Positions 25,370-35,268 are shown, counted from the first letter of the stretch. The stretch is DNA of 64,000 nucleotides from Rhizobium grahamii CCGE 502 (GCF_000298315.2 NZ_AEYE02000035.1:434001-498000); one strand, 5' to 3'. Numbers and translations are program-made. Notes: generated by a model not told the origin, from the letters alone.

Positions 25370-26371
25370 ATGTCCAGACTCCTGAAAAAACGAGAAACGC
25401 TTCTCTTTGTCATCATTGCGGTCATGGTCGCGATCTTCTCGACGAGAGCCCAGGACTTCGCAACACCAGGCAATCTCGCCGCGATCTTCAACGACACGTC
25501 GATTCTCATCATCCTGGCGCTCGCGCAGATGACGGTCATTCTCACGAAGTCGATCGACTTATCGGTCGCTGCGAACCTTGCCTTTACCGGCATGGCCATT
25601 GCGATGATGAATGCTGCCTATCCTGACTTGCCACTCGTCGTCTTGATCGTTGCCGCAATCCTGATCGGAGCATTTCTCGGGGCGATCAACGGCTTCCTCG
25701 TCTGGGCGCTCGAAATCCCGCCCATCGTCGTCACCCTCGGCACGCTGACGATCTATCGTGGCATGGCCTTCGTTCTGTCAGGCGGCGAATGGGTGAATGC
25801 CCACCAGATGACGCCGACGTTTCTGAATGTCCCGCGCACCGTTGTCCTCGGCTTGCCGGTCCTCAGCTGGGCTGCGATCATCATTGTCTGCCTGATTTTC
25901 ATCCTCCTGAAGTATACGAAGTTTGGCCGCTCCACCTATGCTGCCGGAGGCAATCCGACAGCTGCGGTCTATGCCGGCGTCGATGTGGGCTGGACCAAAT
26001 TCCTCGCCTTCGTCCTGTCGGGAGCGCTCGCTGGTCTCGCAAGCTATCTCTGGGTATCCCGTTATGCGGTTGCCTATGTCGATATCGCCAACGGCTTCGA
26101 GCTCGACAGCGTTGCTGCCTGCGTCATCGGCGGCATTTCGATCGCTGGAGGCGTTGGTTCCGTCATTGGCACGGTCCTCGGTGCGCTTTTCCTTGGCGTC
26201 ATCAAGAATGCGCTTCCCGTGATCGGCATCTCGCCGTTCACACAGATGGCGATTTCAGGCACCGTCATCATCCTGGCTGTCGTCTTCAACGCAAGGCGCG
26301 AACGCAATCGCGGTCGCATCATCCTGCGAGACAAGGCCGCCGCCGAGGCCCCAGCAGAGGTTGCAGCATGA
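25370..26371 (+). CDS. rhaP: rhamnose ABC transporter permease
   Basis: This 333-residue inner-membrane protein has 8-10 hydrophobic spans, with the BPD_transp_2 motif GAINGFLVWALEIPPIVVTLG and the conserved RSTYAAGGNPTAAVYAGV loop that contacts the ATPase. It forms the channel with RhaQ. The ATG lies ten bases after the rhaT stop with GGAATTCGGA upstream, and the TGA overlaps the rhaQ ATG (ATGA at 26368), so translation is coupled. Confidence 0.95.
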   Translation: MSRLLKKRETLLFVIIAVMVAIFSTRAQDFATPGNLAAIFNDTSILIILALAQMTVILTKSIDLSVAANLAFTGMAIAMMNAAYPDLPLVVLIVAAILIGAFLGAINGFLVWALEIPPIVVTLGTLTIYRGMAFVLSGGEWVNAHQMTPTFLNVPRTVVLGLPVLSWAAIIIVCLIFILLKYTKFGRSTYAAGGNPTAAVYAGVDVGWTKFLAFVLSGALAGLASYLWVSRYAVAYVDIANGFELDSVAACVIGGISIAGGVGSVIGTVLGALFLGVIKNALPVIGISPFTQMAISGTVIILAVVFNARRERNRGRIILRDKAAAEAPAEVAA

Positions 26372-27381
26372 GCACCGTCGTTTCCACGCCGAGCGAAAAA
26401 CGGGTCATTCCCGATCGCCTCGGAACACCGTTCAAGCGTGTGATGTCGAGCTGGGAGGTCTTGCTCTTCGGCGTCGCGGTTCTGATCTTCATCTTCAACT
26501 CCGTGGCATCTCCCTATTTTCTTGATGCCTGGAACCTCTCGGACGCCACCTTCAACTTTACCGAAAAGGCGATGATTGCCTTTGCGATGGCGTTGCTGGT
26601 CATTGCCGGCGAGATCGACCTATCGGTTGCCGCCATCATTGCGCTCGCCTCGACCGCCATGGGCGCGGCGGCCCAGGTTGGCGTCGGGGTGCCTGGGCTC
26701 GTGCTCATCGGCATCAGCGTCGGGCTTGTCTGCGGCATGTTCAACGGCTTTCTCGTCTCTGTCATGAAGCTGCCGTCGATCGTCGTGACCATCGGCACGA
26801 TGAGCCTCTTCCGAGGGATCTCCTACATCGTCCTCGGAGATCAGGCCTACGGCGGGTATCCCGAAGATTTCGCCTATTTCGGCCAAGGCTACGTGTTCTG
26901 GGTGTTTTCCTTTGAGTTCGTCCTTTTCCTCGTGCTGGCCATTGCATTCTCGGTCCTGCTGCATGCGACAAATTTTGGTCGCCAGGTCTATACGATTGGC
27001 AACAATGATTTCGCCGCGCGCTTTTCCGGCATTCCCGTCGAGCGCGTAAAGTTCATCCTCTTTGTCATGACCGGCCTAATGAGCGGTGTTGCAGCCGTCT
27101 GCCTGACGTCGCGGCTTGGCTCGACCCGTCCCTCGATTGCGCAGGGATGGGAACTGGAGGTCGTCACGATGGTCGTCCTCGGGGGCGTTTCCATTCTCGG
27201 CGGCTCCGGCAAGATCGGCGGCGTCGTGATCGCTGCCTTCGTCATGGGCCTGGTGACCTTCGGCCTCGGCCTCCTCAATGTTCCGGGCATCGTAATGTCG
27301 ATCTTCATCGGCCTGCTTCTCATCATAACAATCGCAATCCCGATCATCGCGCGACGCATCAAGGCCATGAGCTCAAAATGA
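26368..27381 (+). CDS. rhaQ: rhamnose ABC transporter permease (second subunit)
   Basis: A 337-residue multi-span membrane protein, homologous to Rha[22 protein letters not shown] and [20 protein letters not shown] match the permease motifs. I start at ATG 26368, which overlaps the rhaP stop; the longer open frame from 25789 is a shadow of rhaP. It pairs with RhaP to form the translocation path. The stop overlaps the proposed rhaU start (ATGA at 27378). Confidence 0.94.
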   Translation: MSTVVSTPSEKRVIPDRLGTPFKRVMSSWEVLLFGVAVLIFIFNSVASPYFLDAWNLSDATFNFTEKAMIAFAMALLVIAGEIDLSVAAIIALASTAMGAAAQVGVGVPGLVLIGISVGLVCGMFNGFLVSVMKLPSIVVTIGTMSLFRGISYIVLGDQAYGGYPEDFAYFGQGYVFWVFSFEFVLFLVLAIAFSVLLHATNFGRQVYTIGNNDFAARFSGIPVERVKFILFVMTGLMSGVAAVCLTSRLGSTRPSIAQGWELEVVTMVVLGGVSILGGSGKIGGVVIAAFVMGLVTFGLGLLNVPGIVMSIFIGLLLIITIAIPIIARRIKAMSSK

Positions 27382-27710
27382 GTGGACTAATGACGATCGA
27401 AAAACACGCCTTCAAAATGACGCTCAATCCGGGAATGGAAGCCGAATACAGAAGACGGCATGACGAAATTTGGCCGGAACTGGTCGACTTGCTGCATCAG
27501 TCCGGCGCGAGCGACTACTCGATCCACCTTGATCGCGAGACAAACACATTGTTCGGCGTCCTATCCCGTCGCGCCGACCATTCGATGACAAGCCTGCCCG
27601 ATCATCCCGTGATGAAAAGGTGGTGGGCGCATATGGCGGACATCATGGCGACCAATCCGGACAACTCGCCTGTCCAGAGCGATCTCATTACCGTCTTCCA
27701 TCTGCCATGA
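27378..27710 (+). CDS. rhaU: L-rhamnose mutarotase
   Basis: The protein belongs to the RhaM/RhaU family (PF05336): [20 protein letters not shown], the [17 protein letters not shown] strand with the active-site His, [15 protein letters not shown] and DLITVFHLP. It interconverts alpha- and beta-L-rhamnose, easing entry into the pathway. ATG 27378 overlaps the rhaQ stop. A second ATG at 27390 (MTIEKHAFK) gives a 106-residue product closer to the family's usual N-terminus and is an equal candidate. The stop overlaps the rhaK start. Confidence 0.92.
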   Translation: MSGLMTIEKHAFKMTLNPGMEAEYRRRHDEIWPELVDLLHQSGASDYSIHLDRETNTLFGVLSRRADHSMTSLPDHPVMKRWWAHMADIMATNPDNSPVQSDLITVFHLP

Positions 27711-29086
27711 ACGGGCAAGGTTTTAGACGCGTCGCCGTTTTCGATATCGGCAAGACCAACGCCAAGGTCGTCGTCCTCGACAGTGCATCCGGGGCGGAAA
27801 TCGCCGTTGCGAGGACACCGAATATGGTCCTCAGGCACGGTCCATATCCCCATTACGATATCGACGGTCTCTGGGCGTTCGCGATTGGGGCGTTTCGATC
27901 GTTTGCGCACGAACCCGGTTTCGATGCGATTTCTGTGACGACGCATGGCGCATCTGCAGCCCTACTCGACGTTGCCGGCGCACTTGCATTGCCGGTGCTC
28001 GACTACGAACACGAATATCCTGAAGCGGTTAGAATGGCCTATGGGCGTTTGCGCCCCTCCTTTGAGGAGACCTATTCACCACATCAGACGATGGGGCTGA
28101 ATGTCGGGGCGCAACTGCATTACCAGAAGACCACCTTTCCTGATGAATTCGCGAAGGTCGCGACAATCGTCACATACCCACAATACTGGACGGGAAGACT
28201 GACCGGCGTCCTTTCGAACGAAGTGACATCGCTCGGCTGCCATACGGACCTCTGGGATCCCCGTCACAGCCGCTATTCCTCACTTGTCGACACCCTTGCC
28301 ATTCGTAATCTGATGGCACCGATCCGGTCTGCCTTCGACCCGCTCGGCAGGATCCACCCAAATATCGCACTGGAGATCGGCCTGGGGACGGATATTCCCG
28401 TCTATTGCGGCATCCACGATTCCAACGCCTCCCTGCTTCCGCACCTGGTTTCCCGTGCCGCGCCGTTCGCGGTCGTATCTACGGGAACCTGGGTTGTGAC
28501 TTTCGGGGTGGGAGGCGACTTCGATCGTCTCGATCCCGGCCGCGATACGCTCGCCAATGTCGATGCCTATGGCCGCGCCGTTCCATCGTCGCGGTTCATG
28601 GGAGGTCGCGAGTTTGAAACCATGTTGCGTGAGATCGGCAGCGTCCGCGAAGAATATGATCACGGCGCCATCGAATACGTGATTTCGATTGGCGTGATGC
28701 TGCTCCCCAACGTGGTGCCGGGCTCTGGCCCGTTTCCCGACAAGAGTGCCAGATGGATCAACGCCGATGGCGTGAGAGCCGAACACCGCTACGCGGCGTT
28801 ATGCTTGTATCTTGCTCTCATGAACCAGACCTGCCTCGACCTCGTCGTTGATGGCGGCCCGGTTATCGTCGAAGGGCCGTTTGCCCTTAACGAAACCTAT
28901 CTCGTGCTGCTTGCAGCGTTGACCGGCAGGGCCATCGTTGCGGTCCCTGGATCGACTGGCACGAGCCAAGGCGCTGCGCTGTTGACCGGCATCACCCCTC
29001 GCCCGGGAGCCGAGCGGCGCATCGAGCCAGCCACGATCCCTGGCCTTCTGGACTATCGCCGGAACTGGTATGCTGCTCTGGCATAA
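27707..29086 (+). CDS. rhaK: rhamnulokinase-like FGGY kinase
   Basis: A 459-residue FGGY sugar kinase: the phosphate loop [17 protein letters not shown] at the N-terminus, [26 protein letters not shown] (catalytic-region Asp), [12 protein letters not shown] and the C-terminal [12 protein letters not shown] adenosine motif. It would phosphorylate a ketose in the rhamnose pathway; in R. leguminosarum RhaK is also needed for transport activity. ATG 27707 overlaps the rhaU stop. It is the last gene with overlapping coupling. Confidence 0.93.
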   Translation: MNGQGFRRVAVFDIGKTNAKVVVLDSASGAEIAVARTPNMVLRHGPYPHYDIDGLWAFAIGAFRSFAHEPGFDAISVTTHGASAALLDVAGALALPVLDYEHEYPEAVRMAYGRLRPSFEETYSPHQTMGLNVGAQLHYQKTTFPDEFAKVATIVTYPQYWTGRLTGVLSNEVTSLGCHTDLWDPRHSRYSSLVDTLAIRNLMAPIRSAFDPLGRIHPNIALEIGLGTDIPVYCGIHDSNASLLPHLVSRAAPFAVVSTGTWVVTFGVGGDFDRLDPGRDTLANVDAYGRAVPSSRFMGGREFETMLREIGSVREEYDHGAIEYVISIGVMLLPNVVPGSGPFPDKSARWINADGVRAEHRYAALCLYLALMNQTCLDLVVDGGPVIVEGPFALNETYLVLLAALTGRAIVAVPGSTGTSQGAALLTGITPRPGAERRIEPATIPGLLDYRRNWYAALA

Positions 29087-29166
29087 CTGTCTTTCCATCG
29101 AGCCTATCGCACCAGCCTTTCGCGCTCGATAAACTCGCGACTCAGATCAAAAATGGAGACGACCTG

Positions 29167-29931
29167 ATGGCAGATCCAGCCGCCGTATTCGATCCGCGTG
29201 CCCTTGCATCGAAGCTTCACGCGCTGCATCGCGCCGGAGATCAGGCGCCGACCTCCGCGTTCGTCCTCCCTACGGATCTTCGCCATGCCATGAACGCGCA
29301 AAATTTTCTAGCAGCCGATGAGGCGATCTCCAGCAATGCATGGAAGGTAACCGTTTCACCCGATGGGCAGGCGGTGACAGCACCTCTCCATCCCTATGTT
29401 CAGGGTGATTCCGGCGCGCAAATCCCTTGGCGGCGTGGCACAAGGTTCGAGGCGGAGATTGCCGTTCGTCTCGGGCATGATCTGCCGACACGAGCAAACG
29501 CGGATTACACACGTGCGGAGCTCGTCGATGCGATCTCTGTCGTACATCTCGGTGCAGAATTTCTCGTCAGCGCCATCGAGGAGAGCGGTAAGATATCGTT
29601 CCTGCTATTCCTCGCGGATCGCCTCGGCAACAGTGGCTATGTGCTCGGCCCGAGTATCGCCAAAGCGGTCCTCGATACGGCAAGTGGCACGCCACTTCTG
29701 GTGACGTTGAATGGCCAGTCAATTTACGACGCACCCGCCCAGCACCCGAAGAGCGACGTACTGTCATGGCTGCTGGACTACGCGAACGACAAACTGCGAC
29801 CAGCGACGTCGCTCAAGGCCGGCGCCGTCATCACCACCGGTTCGCTCTGTGGGGCGATCGAGCTTCTCACGCCCGGAAAGCTTGAGATTGTGTTTGATGG
29901 AACGACCCGTTTTTGCCTTGCGGTCGCTTGA
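29167..29931 (+). CDS. 2-keto-4-pentenoate hydratase-like protein (FAH superfamily)
   Basis: This 254-residue protein resembles MhpD-type hydratases: RRGTRFEAEIAVRLGHDLP (metal-binding Glu residues), ELVDAISVVHLGAEFLVSAI, the SWLLDYANDKLRPATSLKAG segment and VITTGSLCGAIELLTPG. Such enzymes hydrate 2-keto-4-pentenoates to 4-hydroxy-2-keto acids. It starts 80 bases after rhaK on the same strand, so it may be co-transcribed, but it has no known step in the phosphorylating rhamnose pathway. A role with an HpaI-type aldolase is possible but unproven. Confidence 0.8.
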   Translation: MADPAAVFDPRALASKLHALHRAGDQAPTSAFVLPTDLRHAMNAQNFLAADEAISSNAWKVTVSPDGQAVTAPLHPYVQGDSGAQIPWRRGTRFEAEIAVRLGHDLPTRANADYTRAELVDAISVVHLGAEFLVSAIEESGKISFLLFLADRLGNSGYVLGPSIAKAVLDTASGTPLLVTLNGQSIYDAPAQHPKSDVLSWLLDYANDKLRPATSLKAGAVITTGSLCGAIELLTPGKLEIVFDGTTRFCLAVA

Positions 29932-30369
29932 TAGAACAGGATCGTAGCCTGATTACCCTATGACTCCGGGGATGATAGGAGCGAGTGGCAGCGATACTGT
30001 ACTCGTCCGCCAGGGTGGGCAATTTTGGGCAACGCCTTCGTTTATCCGCAGGACGCTCAAGGGGATAGCCGATCTGTTTTAGTGGTCCACCTGTTTTACA
30101 CGATCAAACTGCTACAGGGATTTTTGTTAGCGCACCGAGAAACACTTCACGCGCAGCTAGACGCCCGGTTCTCCGGAGACGATCATTATCTGTTGTCTCT
30201 GGTGGCGAGGTCATCAAGGACGCGGTGCACGATTGTACTACCAAGGGGAATGTCGCACGACCAAAACATACCGCTGCGGTTAAGCCGGGTTAAGGGAAAT
30301 TAGTCGATGGCACGGTTGCAAGACGCCTACGAAGGAGAGTTCGGATCATATCGGCCAGCTGAATACGCC
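29932..30369. other. intergenic stretch, no gene supported
   Basis: About 440 bases downstream of the hydratase gene. Open frames at 30025 and 30307 on + lack ribosome sites; the second is the antisense of the receiver-protein gene. I see no clear hairpin or repeat. Confidence 0.45.
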
Positions 30370-30795
30370 TCAATCCGCCACGGTAGAACCGCCTTGCGAA
30401 ATGGCTGGGTCCAGATCCAACAGAAACCTGAAGCATTTGATTGCTTCTTCCGGCCCGTACGGCTTCCTGAGAAAGCGACAGCGCCGTGGCAGCGTCGACT
30501 GACGGAGATTAACGACCGCAGACGTTATAACGATAGCGAGGTCGGGGCGCTCGCGATGAACACGCACGGCAAGAGCAACACCGTCGATTAGACCGGGCAT
30601 ATTGACAGCTGTGAACACAAGGGCGATGTCCGCCCTCTGGCCGAGAAGGCCAAGCGCTTCTGCCGCGTTTCTTGCAGAGATGGCAGAGAGGCCAGCGGAT
30701 CTTATTTGAGCGGCCATATGAGAGTAGAGTTCGATATCGGGCTCGACCACGAGAATGGCGTCGGCAGGCTCTGGGTCAAGGCTTTCCTGTTTCAA
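30370..30795 (-). CDS. degenerate single-domain receiver (CheY-like) protein
   Basis: From a TTG at 30795, preceded by GGGGGA, the 141 residues form one receiver domain: AILVVEPDIELYSHMAAQI, SARNAAEALGLLGQ, LVFTAVNMPGLIDGVALAV, IVITSAV and RFLRKPYGPEEAI. The conserved Lys (RKP) and Thr/Ser are kept. The phospho-accepting Asp that normally precedes VNMPG is Ala here (codon GCT), and the acidic pair VVEDD reads VVEPD. It should not be phosphorylated in the usual way and may act as a pseudo-receiver. The upstream frame to 30927 has no ribosome site. Confidence 0.7.
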   Translation of the reverse strand: MKQESLDPEPADAILVVEPDIELYSHMAAQIRSAGLSAISARNAAEALGLLGQRADIALVFTAVNMPGLIDGVALAVRVHRERPDLAIVITSAVVNLRQSTLPRRCRFLRKPYGPEEAIKCFRFLLDLDPAISQGGSTVAD

Positions 30796-31346
30796 GATTT
30801 TCCCCCTGCGTGAACCCGCACTCCTGCTTGCACATTCATCATTCCGCTCTAGGCCAAGACGCCCATCGATGCGGGGGCATCCGAGAACACCAACGGGAGT
30901 TGCGGAAGATGCCCGCATCCCGGGCATCTCAGGTTCGCTTTGCTTCCCCTGGCAGCAACGTTACGTGAAACCCGCCTAAAATAAATGCGTGTTTCTGCAA
31001 TTCAGCCATGCGCTATAAACTTACGCATAGATACGCCCACAACAAACGATTAAAATGATTTTATCGCGCATAGCTGCAGCACCGTTCAATTGGATCCCGC
31101 TGCTACGCTGAGAGGCCTTAATTGAGTTTCAGGGATGCACACATCGTTCTCATCCCGGGCAAGGTCAGGTTGAAGCCAATCCATAGCCTCGCTTGCTCGA
31201 CGGATGCGACAGCTATGCCCAAGGCAACTTCAGACAATTCTGTACCGGCGGCTGGTCGGAGGAAATCGCCGTGATTGACTGGAATGCTGGCTCCGGAGCG
31301 CGCAGAGAACATCAAGATGGCGGAGTGCCGGCATCAAGAAGTTCTA
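30796..31346. other. intergenic stretch, no gene supported
   Basis: About 550 bases. Between 30990 and 31090 the sequence is AT-rich, as expected for a promoter. The remaining open frames are short and have no ribosome site or familiar composition. Nothing convincing is seen on either strand. Confidence 0.45.
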
Positions 31347-31901
31347 TCAAAACGTCGGCGGTGTGCAGGCGCTTATAACTTCGCAGGCAACCGGACCGAC
31401 GCACCGAAAACTGTGTGGCCTGCGACTTTCGAAATAATAGGCATCGCCAGGCCCCAGGATACGGCGCTCGTTATCCACGGTCACTTCGAGCCTGCCTGAC
31501 AGGACGATGCCACCCTCCTCCCCTTCATGGACGAGCGGGACCTTTCCGGTGCTTGCTCCCGGTTGATAGCATTCCTTCAGGATCTGAAGGCTACGACCGA
31601 ATAGATTTTCCCCTAGCTGCCGATAAGAGATCGCTCCTTTGCCGATCTCCACCAACTCGTCAGCCGCATAGAACGCCTTCCGCGGCGCGTCGGGTTCAAA
31701 GGCAAAGAACTCGGCAAGACCGATCGGAATGCCGTCCAGAATTCGCTTCAATGCCCCAACAGACGGGTTTGTAGAGTTGGATTCAACTAGCGAAATCGTG
31801 GAATTCGTCACGCCGGCCCTCTTCGCGAGCTCGCGCTGGGAGAGGTTGTGTGCTGTCCTCACAAAGCGAAGCCTGTTTCCGATATCGACAGACAACAACA
31901 T
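31347..31901 (-). CDS. XRE-cupin transcriptional regulator (PuuR-like)
   Basis: A 184-residue two-domain regulator. The HTH_XRE domain (about 5-65) contains GNRLRFVRTAHNLSQRELAK and VTNSTISLVESNSTNPSVG. The cupin sensor (about 110-184) contains HEGEEGGIVLSGRLEVTVD, LGPGDAYYFESRRPHSFRC and the ending VISACTPPTF. It closely resembles E. coli PuuR, the putrescine-responsive repressor, which suggests an amine or amino-acid ligand. It is divergent from the omega-aminotransferase gene and probably controls it. The start is uncertain: the frame continues to 31943, but an inverted repeat occupies 31906-31933. Confidence 0.88.
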   Translation of the reverse strand: MLLSVDIGNRLRFVRTAHNLSQRELAKRAGVTNSTISLVESNSTNPSVGALKRILDGIPIGLAEFFAFEPDAPRKAFYAADELVEIGKGAISYRQLGENLFGRSLQILKECYQPGASTGKVPLVHEGEEGGIVLSGRLEVTVDNERRILGPGDAYYFESRRPHSFRCVGPVACEVISACTPPTF

Positions 31902-31905
31902 CTCC

Positions 31906-31933
31906 TGTTTCACGTGTTTTATATATCGAAACA
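31906..31933. promoter_or_regulatory. operator candidate for the XRE-cupin regulator
   Basis: TGTTTC (31906-31911) and GAAACA (31928-31933) are inverted repeats 16 bases apart around an AT-rich centre, next to a CACGTG palindrome. The site lies just before the proposed regulator start and 105 bases before the aminotransferase start. Its role is inferred from position. Confidence 0.45.
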
Positions 31934-32038
31934 TGTCGACCATTCCGACTGAAAAAACAAGGCGTTAAAATTCTCAAGAAAAGGACTTGTCGGAAGGTGA
32001 AAAATTGCCCAGTGCAAGATATCTCAACGGAGGCACCA

Positions 32039-33373
32039 ATGGATCACACGCCGAAGTCAAATAGCCCGGTGCTCGAAAATTTCTGGATGCCTTTCACGGC
32101 AAACCGTCAGTTTAAGGCGGCTCCCAGACTGTTGGCCAGCGCTGACGGCATGTATTACACCGACGTGGACGGCAACAAGGTCCTCGACGGTACGGCGGGG
32201 CTTTGGTGCTGCAATGCCGGACATGGGCGCAAGAAAATCACACAAGCCGTCGAGCGACAGCTTTCGACGCTTGATTTCGCCCCCACCTTCCAGATGGGGC
32301 ATCCAATCGCATTCGATTTTGCAACGAAGCTCGCTGCGATCTCGCCTGGCGGACCCTCTGCCGGCCTCGATCGTGTCTTCTACACAGGGTCCGGTTCAGA
32401 GTCCGTCGACACCGCGTTGAAGATCGCGATCGCGTATCAGCGTGCTATCGGACAAGGCACCCGGAGTCGTGTCATCGGCCGTGAAAAGGGCTATCACGGC
32501 GTCGGCTTCGGCGGTATTTCCGTGGGAGGCCTCGTCAACAACCGTCGCGTTTTCCCGCAAATCCCGGCAGACCATATGCGGCACACACTCGACCTCGACC
32601 GGAATGCCTTCTCGAAGGGGCTTCCCGCTTATGGTGTTGAACTCGCCGAGGATCTCGAACGCCTGGTCCAATTGCATGGAGCGGAAACGATCGCAGCGGT
32701 GATTGTCGAGCCGATGTCCGGCTCAGCTGGTGTCATCCTGCCGCCCAAAGGCTATCTCGAGCGAATTCGTGCTATCGCCGACAAGTACGGTATTGTCGTG
32801 ATCTTCGATGAAGTGATCACGGGCTTCGGCCGTCTCGGCACGCCGTTTGCAACGGACTACTTTGGGGTTATTCCCGACCTGGTGACGACCGCTAAGGGCC
32901 TTACGAACGGTACGATCCCGATGGGTGCCGTGTTTGCAAGTCGCAAGGTTTACGACAGCCTGATGGCTGGGCCGGAAAATGCTATCGAGCTTTTTCATGG
33001 CTATACCTATTCCGGTCACCCGGTCGCTTGCGCGGCTGGTATCGCAACACTCGAAATATACAAGGAAGAAGGTCTGCTCACCCGCGCGGGCGAACTCTCA
33101 AGTGAGTGGGAAACCGCACTGCACTCGCTGAAGGGTCTGCCGCACGTGGTCGACATCCGCAATCTCGGCCTCGTCGGCGCGATTGAACTCGCGCCTCGAA
33201 ACGGAGCACCCGGAGCGCGCGCCTACGACGTTTTCGTTGACTGTTTCAACAAGGGTCTTCTCGTTCGCGTGACTGGCGACATTATCGCCCTCTCACCGCC
33301 CCTGATCGTCGAAAAGGAACAGATCGGCACCATTGTTTCGGTCATCGCGGACGCGTTGAGCCGTGCAGCCTGA
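32039..33373 (+). CDS. omega-amino acid (beta-alanine):pyruvate aminotransferase
   Basis: A 444-residue class III PLP aminotransferase starting MDHTPKSNSPVLENFWMPFT. Family marks are YTDVDGNKVLDGTAGLWCCN, VFYTGSGSESVDTALKIA, GYHGVGFGG, VIVEPMSGSAGVILPP, VIFDEVITGFGRLG (PLP-binding Asp) and LVTTAKGLTNG (Schiff-base Lys). It moves an amino group from beta-alanine or other omega-amino acids to pyruvate, giving alanine. GGAGG lies five bases before the ATG; the open frame from 31850 is not used. Alanine racemase and D-amino-acid dehydrogenase nearby would process the alanine. Confidence 0.92.
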   Translation: MDHTPKSNSPVLENFWMPFTANRQFKAAPRLLASADGMYYTDVDGNKVLDGTAGLWCCNAGHGRKKITQAVERQLSTLDFAPTFQMGHPIAFDFATKLAAISPGGPSAGLDRVFYTGSGSESVDTALKIAIAYQRAIGQGTRSRVIGREKGYHGVGFGGISVGGLVNNRRVFPQIPADHMRHTLDLDRNAFSKGLPAYGVELAEDLERLVQLHGAETIAAVIVEPMSGSAGVILPPKGYLERIRAIADKYGIVVIFDEVITGFGRLGTPFATDYFGVIPDLVTTAKGLTNGTIPMGAVFASRKVYDSLMAGPENAIELFHGYTYSGHPVACAAGIATLEIYKEEGLLTRAGELSSEWETALHSLKGLPHVVDIRNLGLVGAIELAPRNGAPGARAYDVFVDCFNKGLLVRVTGDIIALSPPLIVEKEQIGTIVSVIADALSRAA

Positions 33374-33381
33374 CCAGCGCT

Positions 33382-33410
33382 GGCCAGCTCTTTACGGGCT
33401 GGCCTCTCTT
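33382..33410 (+). terminator. hairpin after the aminotransferase gene
   Basis: GGCCAGC (33382-33388) pairs with GCTGGCC (33398-33404) across nine bases and is followed by TCTCTT. It starts nine bases after the aminotransferase stop, in the right place for a weak intrinsic terminator before the convergent Lrp gene. Confidence 0.5.
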
Positions 33411-33519
33411 CGTCCGCAAGAGCAACGCCACCGGCGGGCCTCTGACCGTGAGTGCGATCGACAATCTTGGCAGGCAAAGCCGCAAAAACGGAATTGCACT
33501 CTCGGGCATCCCACAACGC

Positions 33520-34038
33520 TTAGGTCTTTCCCTTCGGCCGCGCGCCGAGCACATTGCGTATCGAAAAACTCGAGTGAATTCGAAGAACGCCCGGCATCTT
33601 GGCGAGAATCTCCTTGTGTATCCGCTCGAATTCACCGGCATTGGCGACATCAACGCGAAGTAAATAGTCGGACCCTCCCGTCATCAGGAAACATTCCTTG
33701 ATTTCAGGGTGCTTGCGAACTGCGGCCTCGAACTTGTCGAGGTGGTCTTCGGTTTGCCGTTCCAACGTGATGTTTATGATGACCGCGATCGTTGCCTCGG
33801 CGTTGCCCGTATCAACGAGAGCAGTATAGCCGCGAATGACACCGGATCGCTCCATGATCTTGATGCGTCGCAGGCATGCGGACGGCGAAAGACCAACCTC
33901 CTCGGCGAGCTTGGCATTGCTCATGCGGGCATCGACGCGAAGGAGCCTTAGAATGTTGCGGTCGATAGCGTCTAGGGCGGACATGATGGATTCGTGCAAA
34001 TCTTGATCGGAAATTCGATTTATATTGGATATCTCCAT
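33520..34038 (-). CDS. Lrp/AsnC-family transcriptional regulator
   Basis: A 172-residue Lrp-type protein. The HTH (about 19-70) is LDAIDRNILRLLRVDARMSN and LAEEVGLSPSACLRRIKIME. The RAM ligand domain (about 85-160) has VIINITLERQTEDHLDKFE and KECFLMTGGSDYLLRV. Such regulators bind amino acids. It is divergent from the alanine racemase gene with 75 bases between starts, so control of alr/dadA by alanine is likely, as for many DadR-type regulators. ATG 33984 is an alternative start nearer the usual N-terminus. Confidence 0.9.
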   Translation of the reverse strand: MEISNINRISDQDLHESIMSALDAIDRNILRLLRVDARMSNAKLAEEVGLSPSACLRRIKIMERSGVIRGYTALVDTGNAEATIAVIINITLERQTEDHLDKFEAAVRKHPEIKECFLMTGGSDYLLRVDVANAGEFERIHKEILAKMPGVLRIHSSFSIRNVLGARPKGKT

Positions 34039-34113
34039 TTATCCACCACGATAAGCTCTGCAATTCCATCGTTTATTTCATAAACTTTGTTCATTAATGG
34101 GGGCACTACGAAC

Positions 34114-35238
34114 ATGGTCGGGATCGATGCGCGCGCTGGGTTAGCTTCACGTCAGAACGGGCAGAGCGGATATCTTACGATCGATCTCGGCGCACTGGTG
34201 CGAAATTACGATCAACTGTCCTCTGTCGTCGCCCCGGCGAAAGCCGCAGCAGTCGTAAAGGCGGATGCATATGGCCTCGGCGCAAGGCAGGTTGCGAATG
34301 CACTCTACGAGAGAGGCTGCCGCGATTTCTTCGTCGCTCAGTTGCCAGAAGCTCTGATCCTCCGTGAATTCATCGCTGACGACGCTGACCTTTACGTGCT
34401 GAACGGCCTGCAGCCTGGAGATGAGATCACTTGCGCCGAGGCCAATATCATTCCCGTCATCAACAGCTTGCCACAATGGCATCAATGGTCGAGGGCCGCG
34501 AGCAGCGCGAAGCGCAGGCTGCCTGCAGTTCTGCAGTTCGACACGGGAATGTCGAGACTTGGGCTGCCTCCTTGCGAACAAGTTCAACTCGCAGGGCTGA
34601 TCGTAGCCTCCGACGTCGAGGTTCGGTTCATCATGAGCCACCTCGCCTGCGCTGACGAACTCGACTCGGTACAAAATGCGGATCAATTGCTTGAGATGCG
34701 GCGACTGGCCGACGCGTTTCTTGGTCTCGATGTATCGTTTGCGAATTCCGGCGGTGCTTTCCTGGGACGCTCCTATCACGGCGCGCTCACACGTCCTGGC
34801 ATCGCACTTTACGGCGGCGCGCCTTCTGCTGGCACGAAGAACCCGATGGAGCCTGTGGTCAGTCTCGACGTTGCGGTGGTCCAGACACGCATCGTGCCAT
34901 CAGGCACCAAAGTGGGCTACGGTGGTGCCTTCGTGACACCACGTGAAATGCGGCTGGCAACGATAGGGGCGGGTTATGCGGATGGGCTGCCACGCAGTCT
35001 AAGCGACCGCGGTGCCGTCTTTTATGATGGAGTTCGCCTTCCGATTGTCGGTCGGGTTTCGATGGATAGCATCACTGTCGACATCTCCGGGCTGCCGGCA
35101 ACGGCGATAGGACATGGCACTCTCGTCGAGGTTCTCGGACCCAATCAATCGCTGGAGGACTTGGCGCGTGATGCCGGAACCATTTCCTACGAAATCCTCA
35201 CCGGCCTCGGAAGTCGCTATCACCGGCAATATCGCTGA
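34114..35238 (+). CDS. alanine racemase (catabolic type)
   Basis: A 374-residue fold-type III PLP enzyme. The PLP-binding Lys49 is in AAVVKADAYGLGA. Other marks are FFVAQLPEAL, the LQFDTGMSRLGLP loop, FIMSHLACADEL, SFANSGGAFLG, TRPGIALYGGAP and the C-terminal active-site region TKVGYGGAFVTPRE with VGRVSMDSITVDIS. It interconverts L- and D-alanine in the cytoplasm. With dadA 30 bases downstream it should be the DadX-like catabolic enzyme, not the one used for cell-wall synthesis. ATG 34114 follows GGGGG; a TTG at 34087 is possible. Confidence 0.92.
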   Translation: MVGIDARAGLASRQNGQSGYLTIDLGALVRNYDQLSSVVAPAKAAAVVKADAYGLGARQVANALYERGCRDFFVAQLPEALILREFIADDADLYVLNGLQPGDEITCAEANIIPVINSLPQWHQWSRAASSAKRRLPAVLQFDTGMSRLGLPPCEQVQLAGLIVASDVEVRFIMSHLACADELDSVQNADQLLEMRRLADAFLGLDVSFANSGGAFLGRSYHGALTRPGIALYGGAPSAGTKNPMEPVVSLDVAVVQTRIVPSGTKVGYGGAFVTPREMRLATIGAGYADGLPRSLSDRGAVFYDGVRLPIVGRVSMDSITVDISGLPATAIGHGTLVEVLGPNQSLEDLARDAGTISYEILTGLGSRYHRQYR

Positions 35239-35268
35239 TCTCGCAAGATCTCAATTTTTGGAAGCATC

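Noticed and set aside
24298-25599. 433-codon open frame on - inside rhaT
   Set aside because: Antisense of the ABC ATPase gene.
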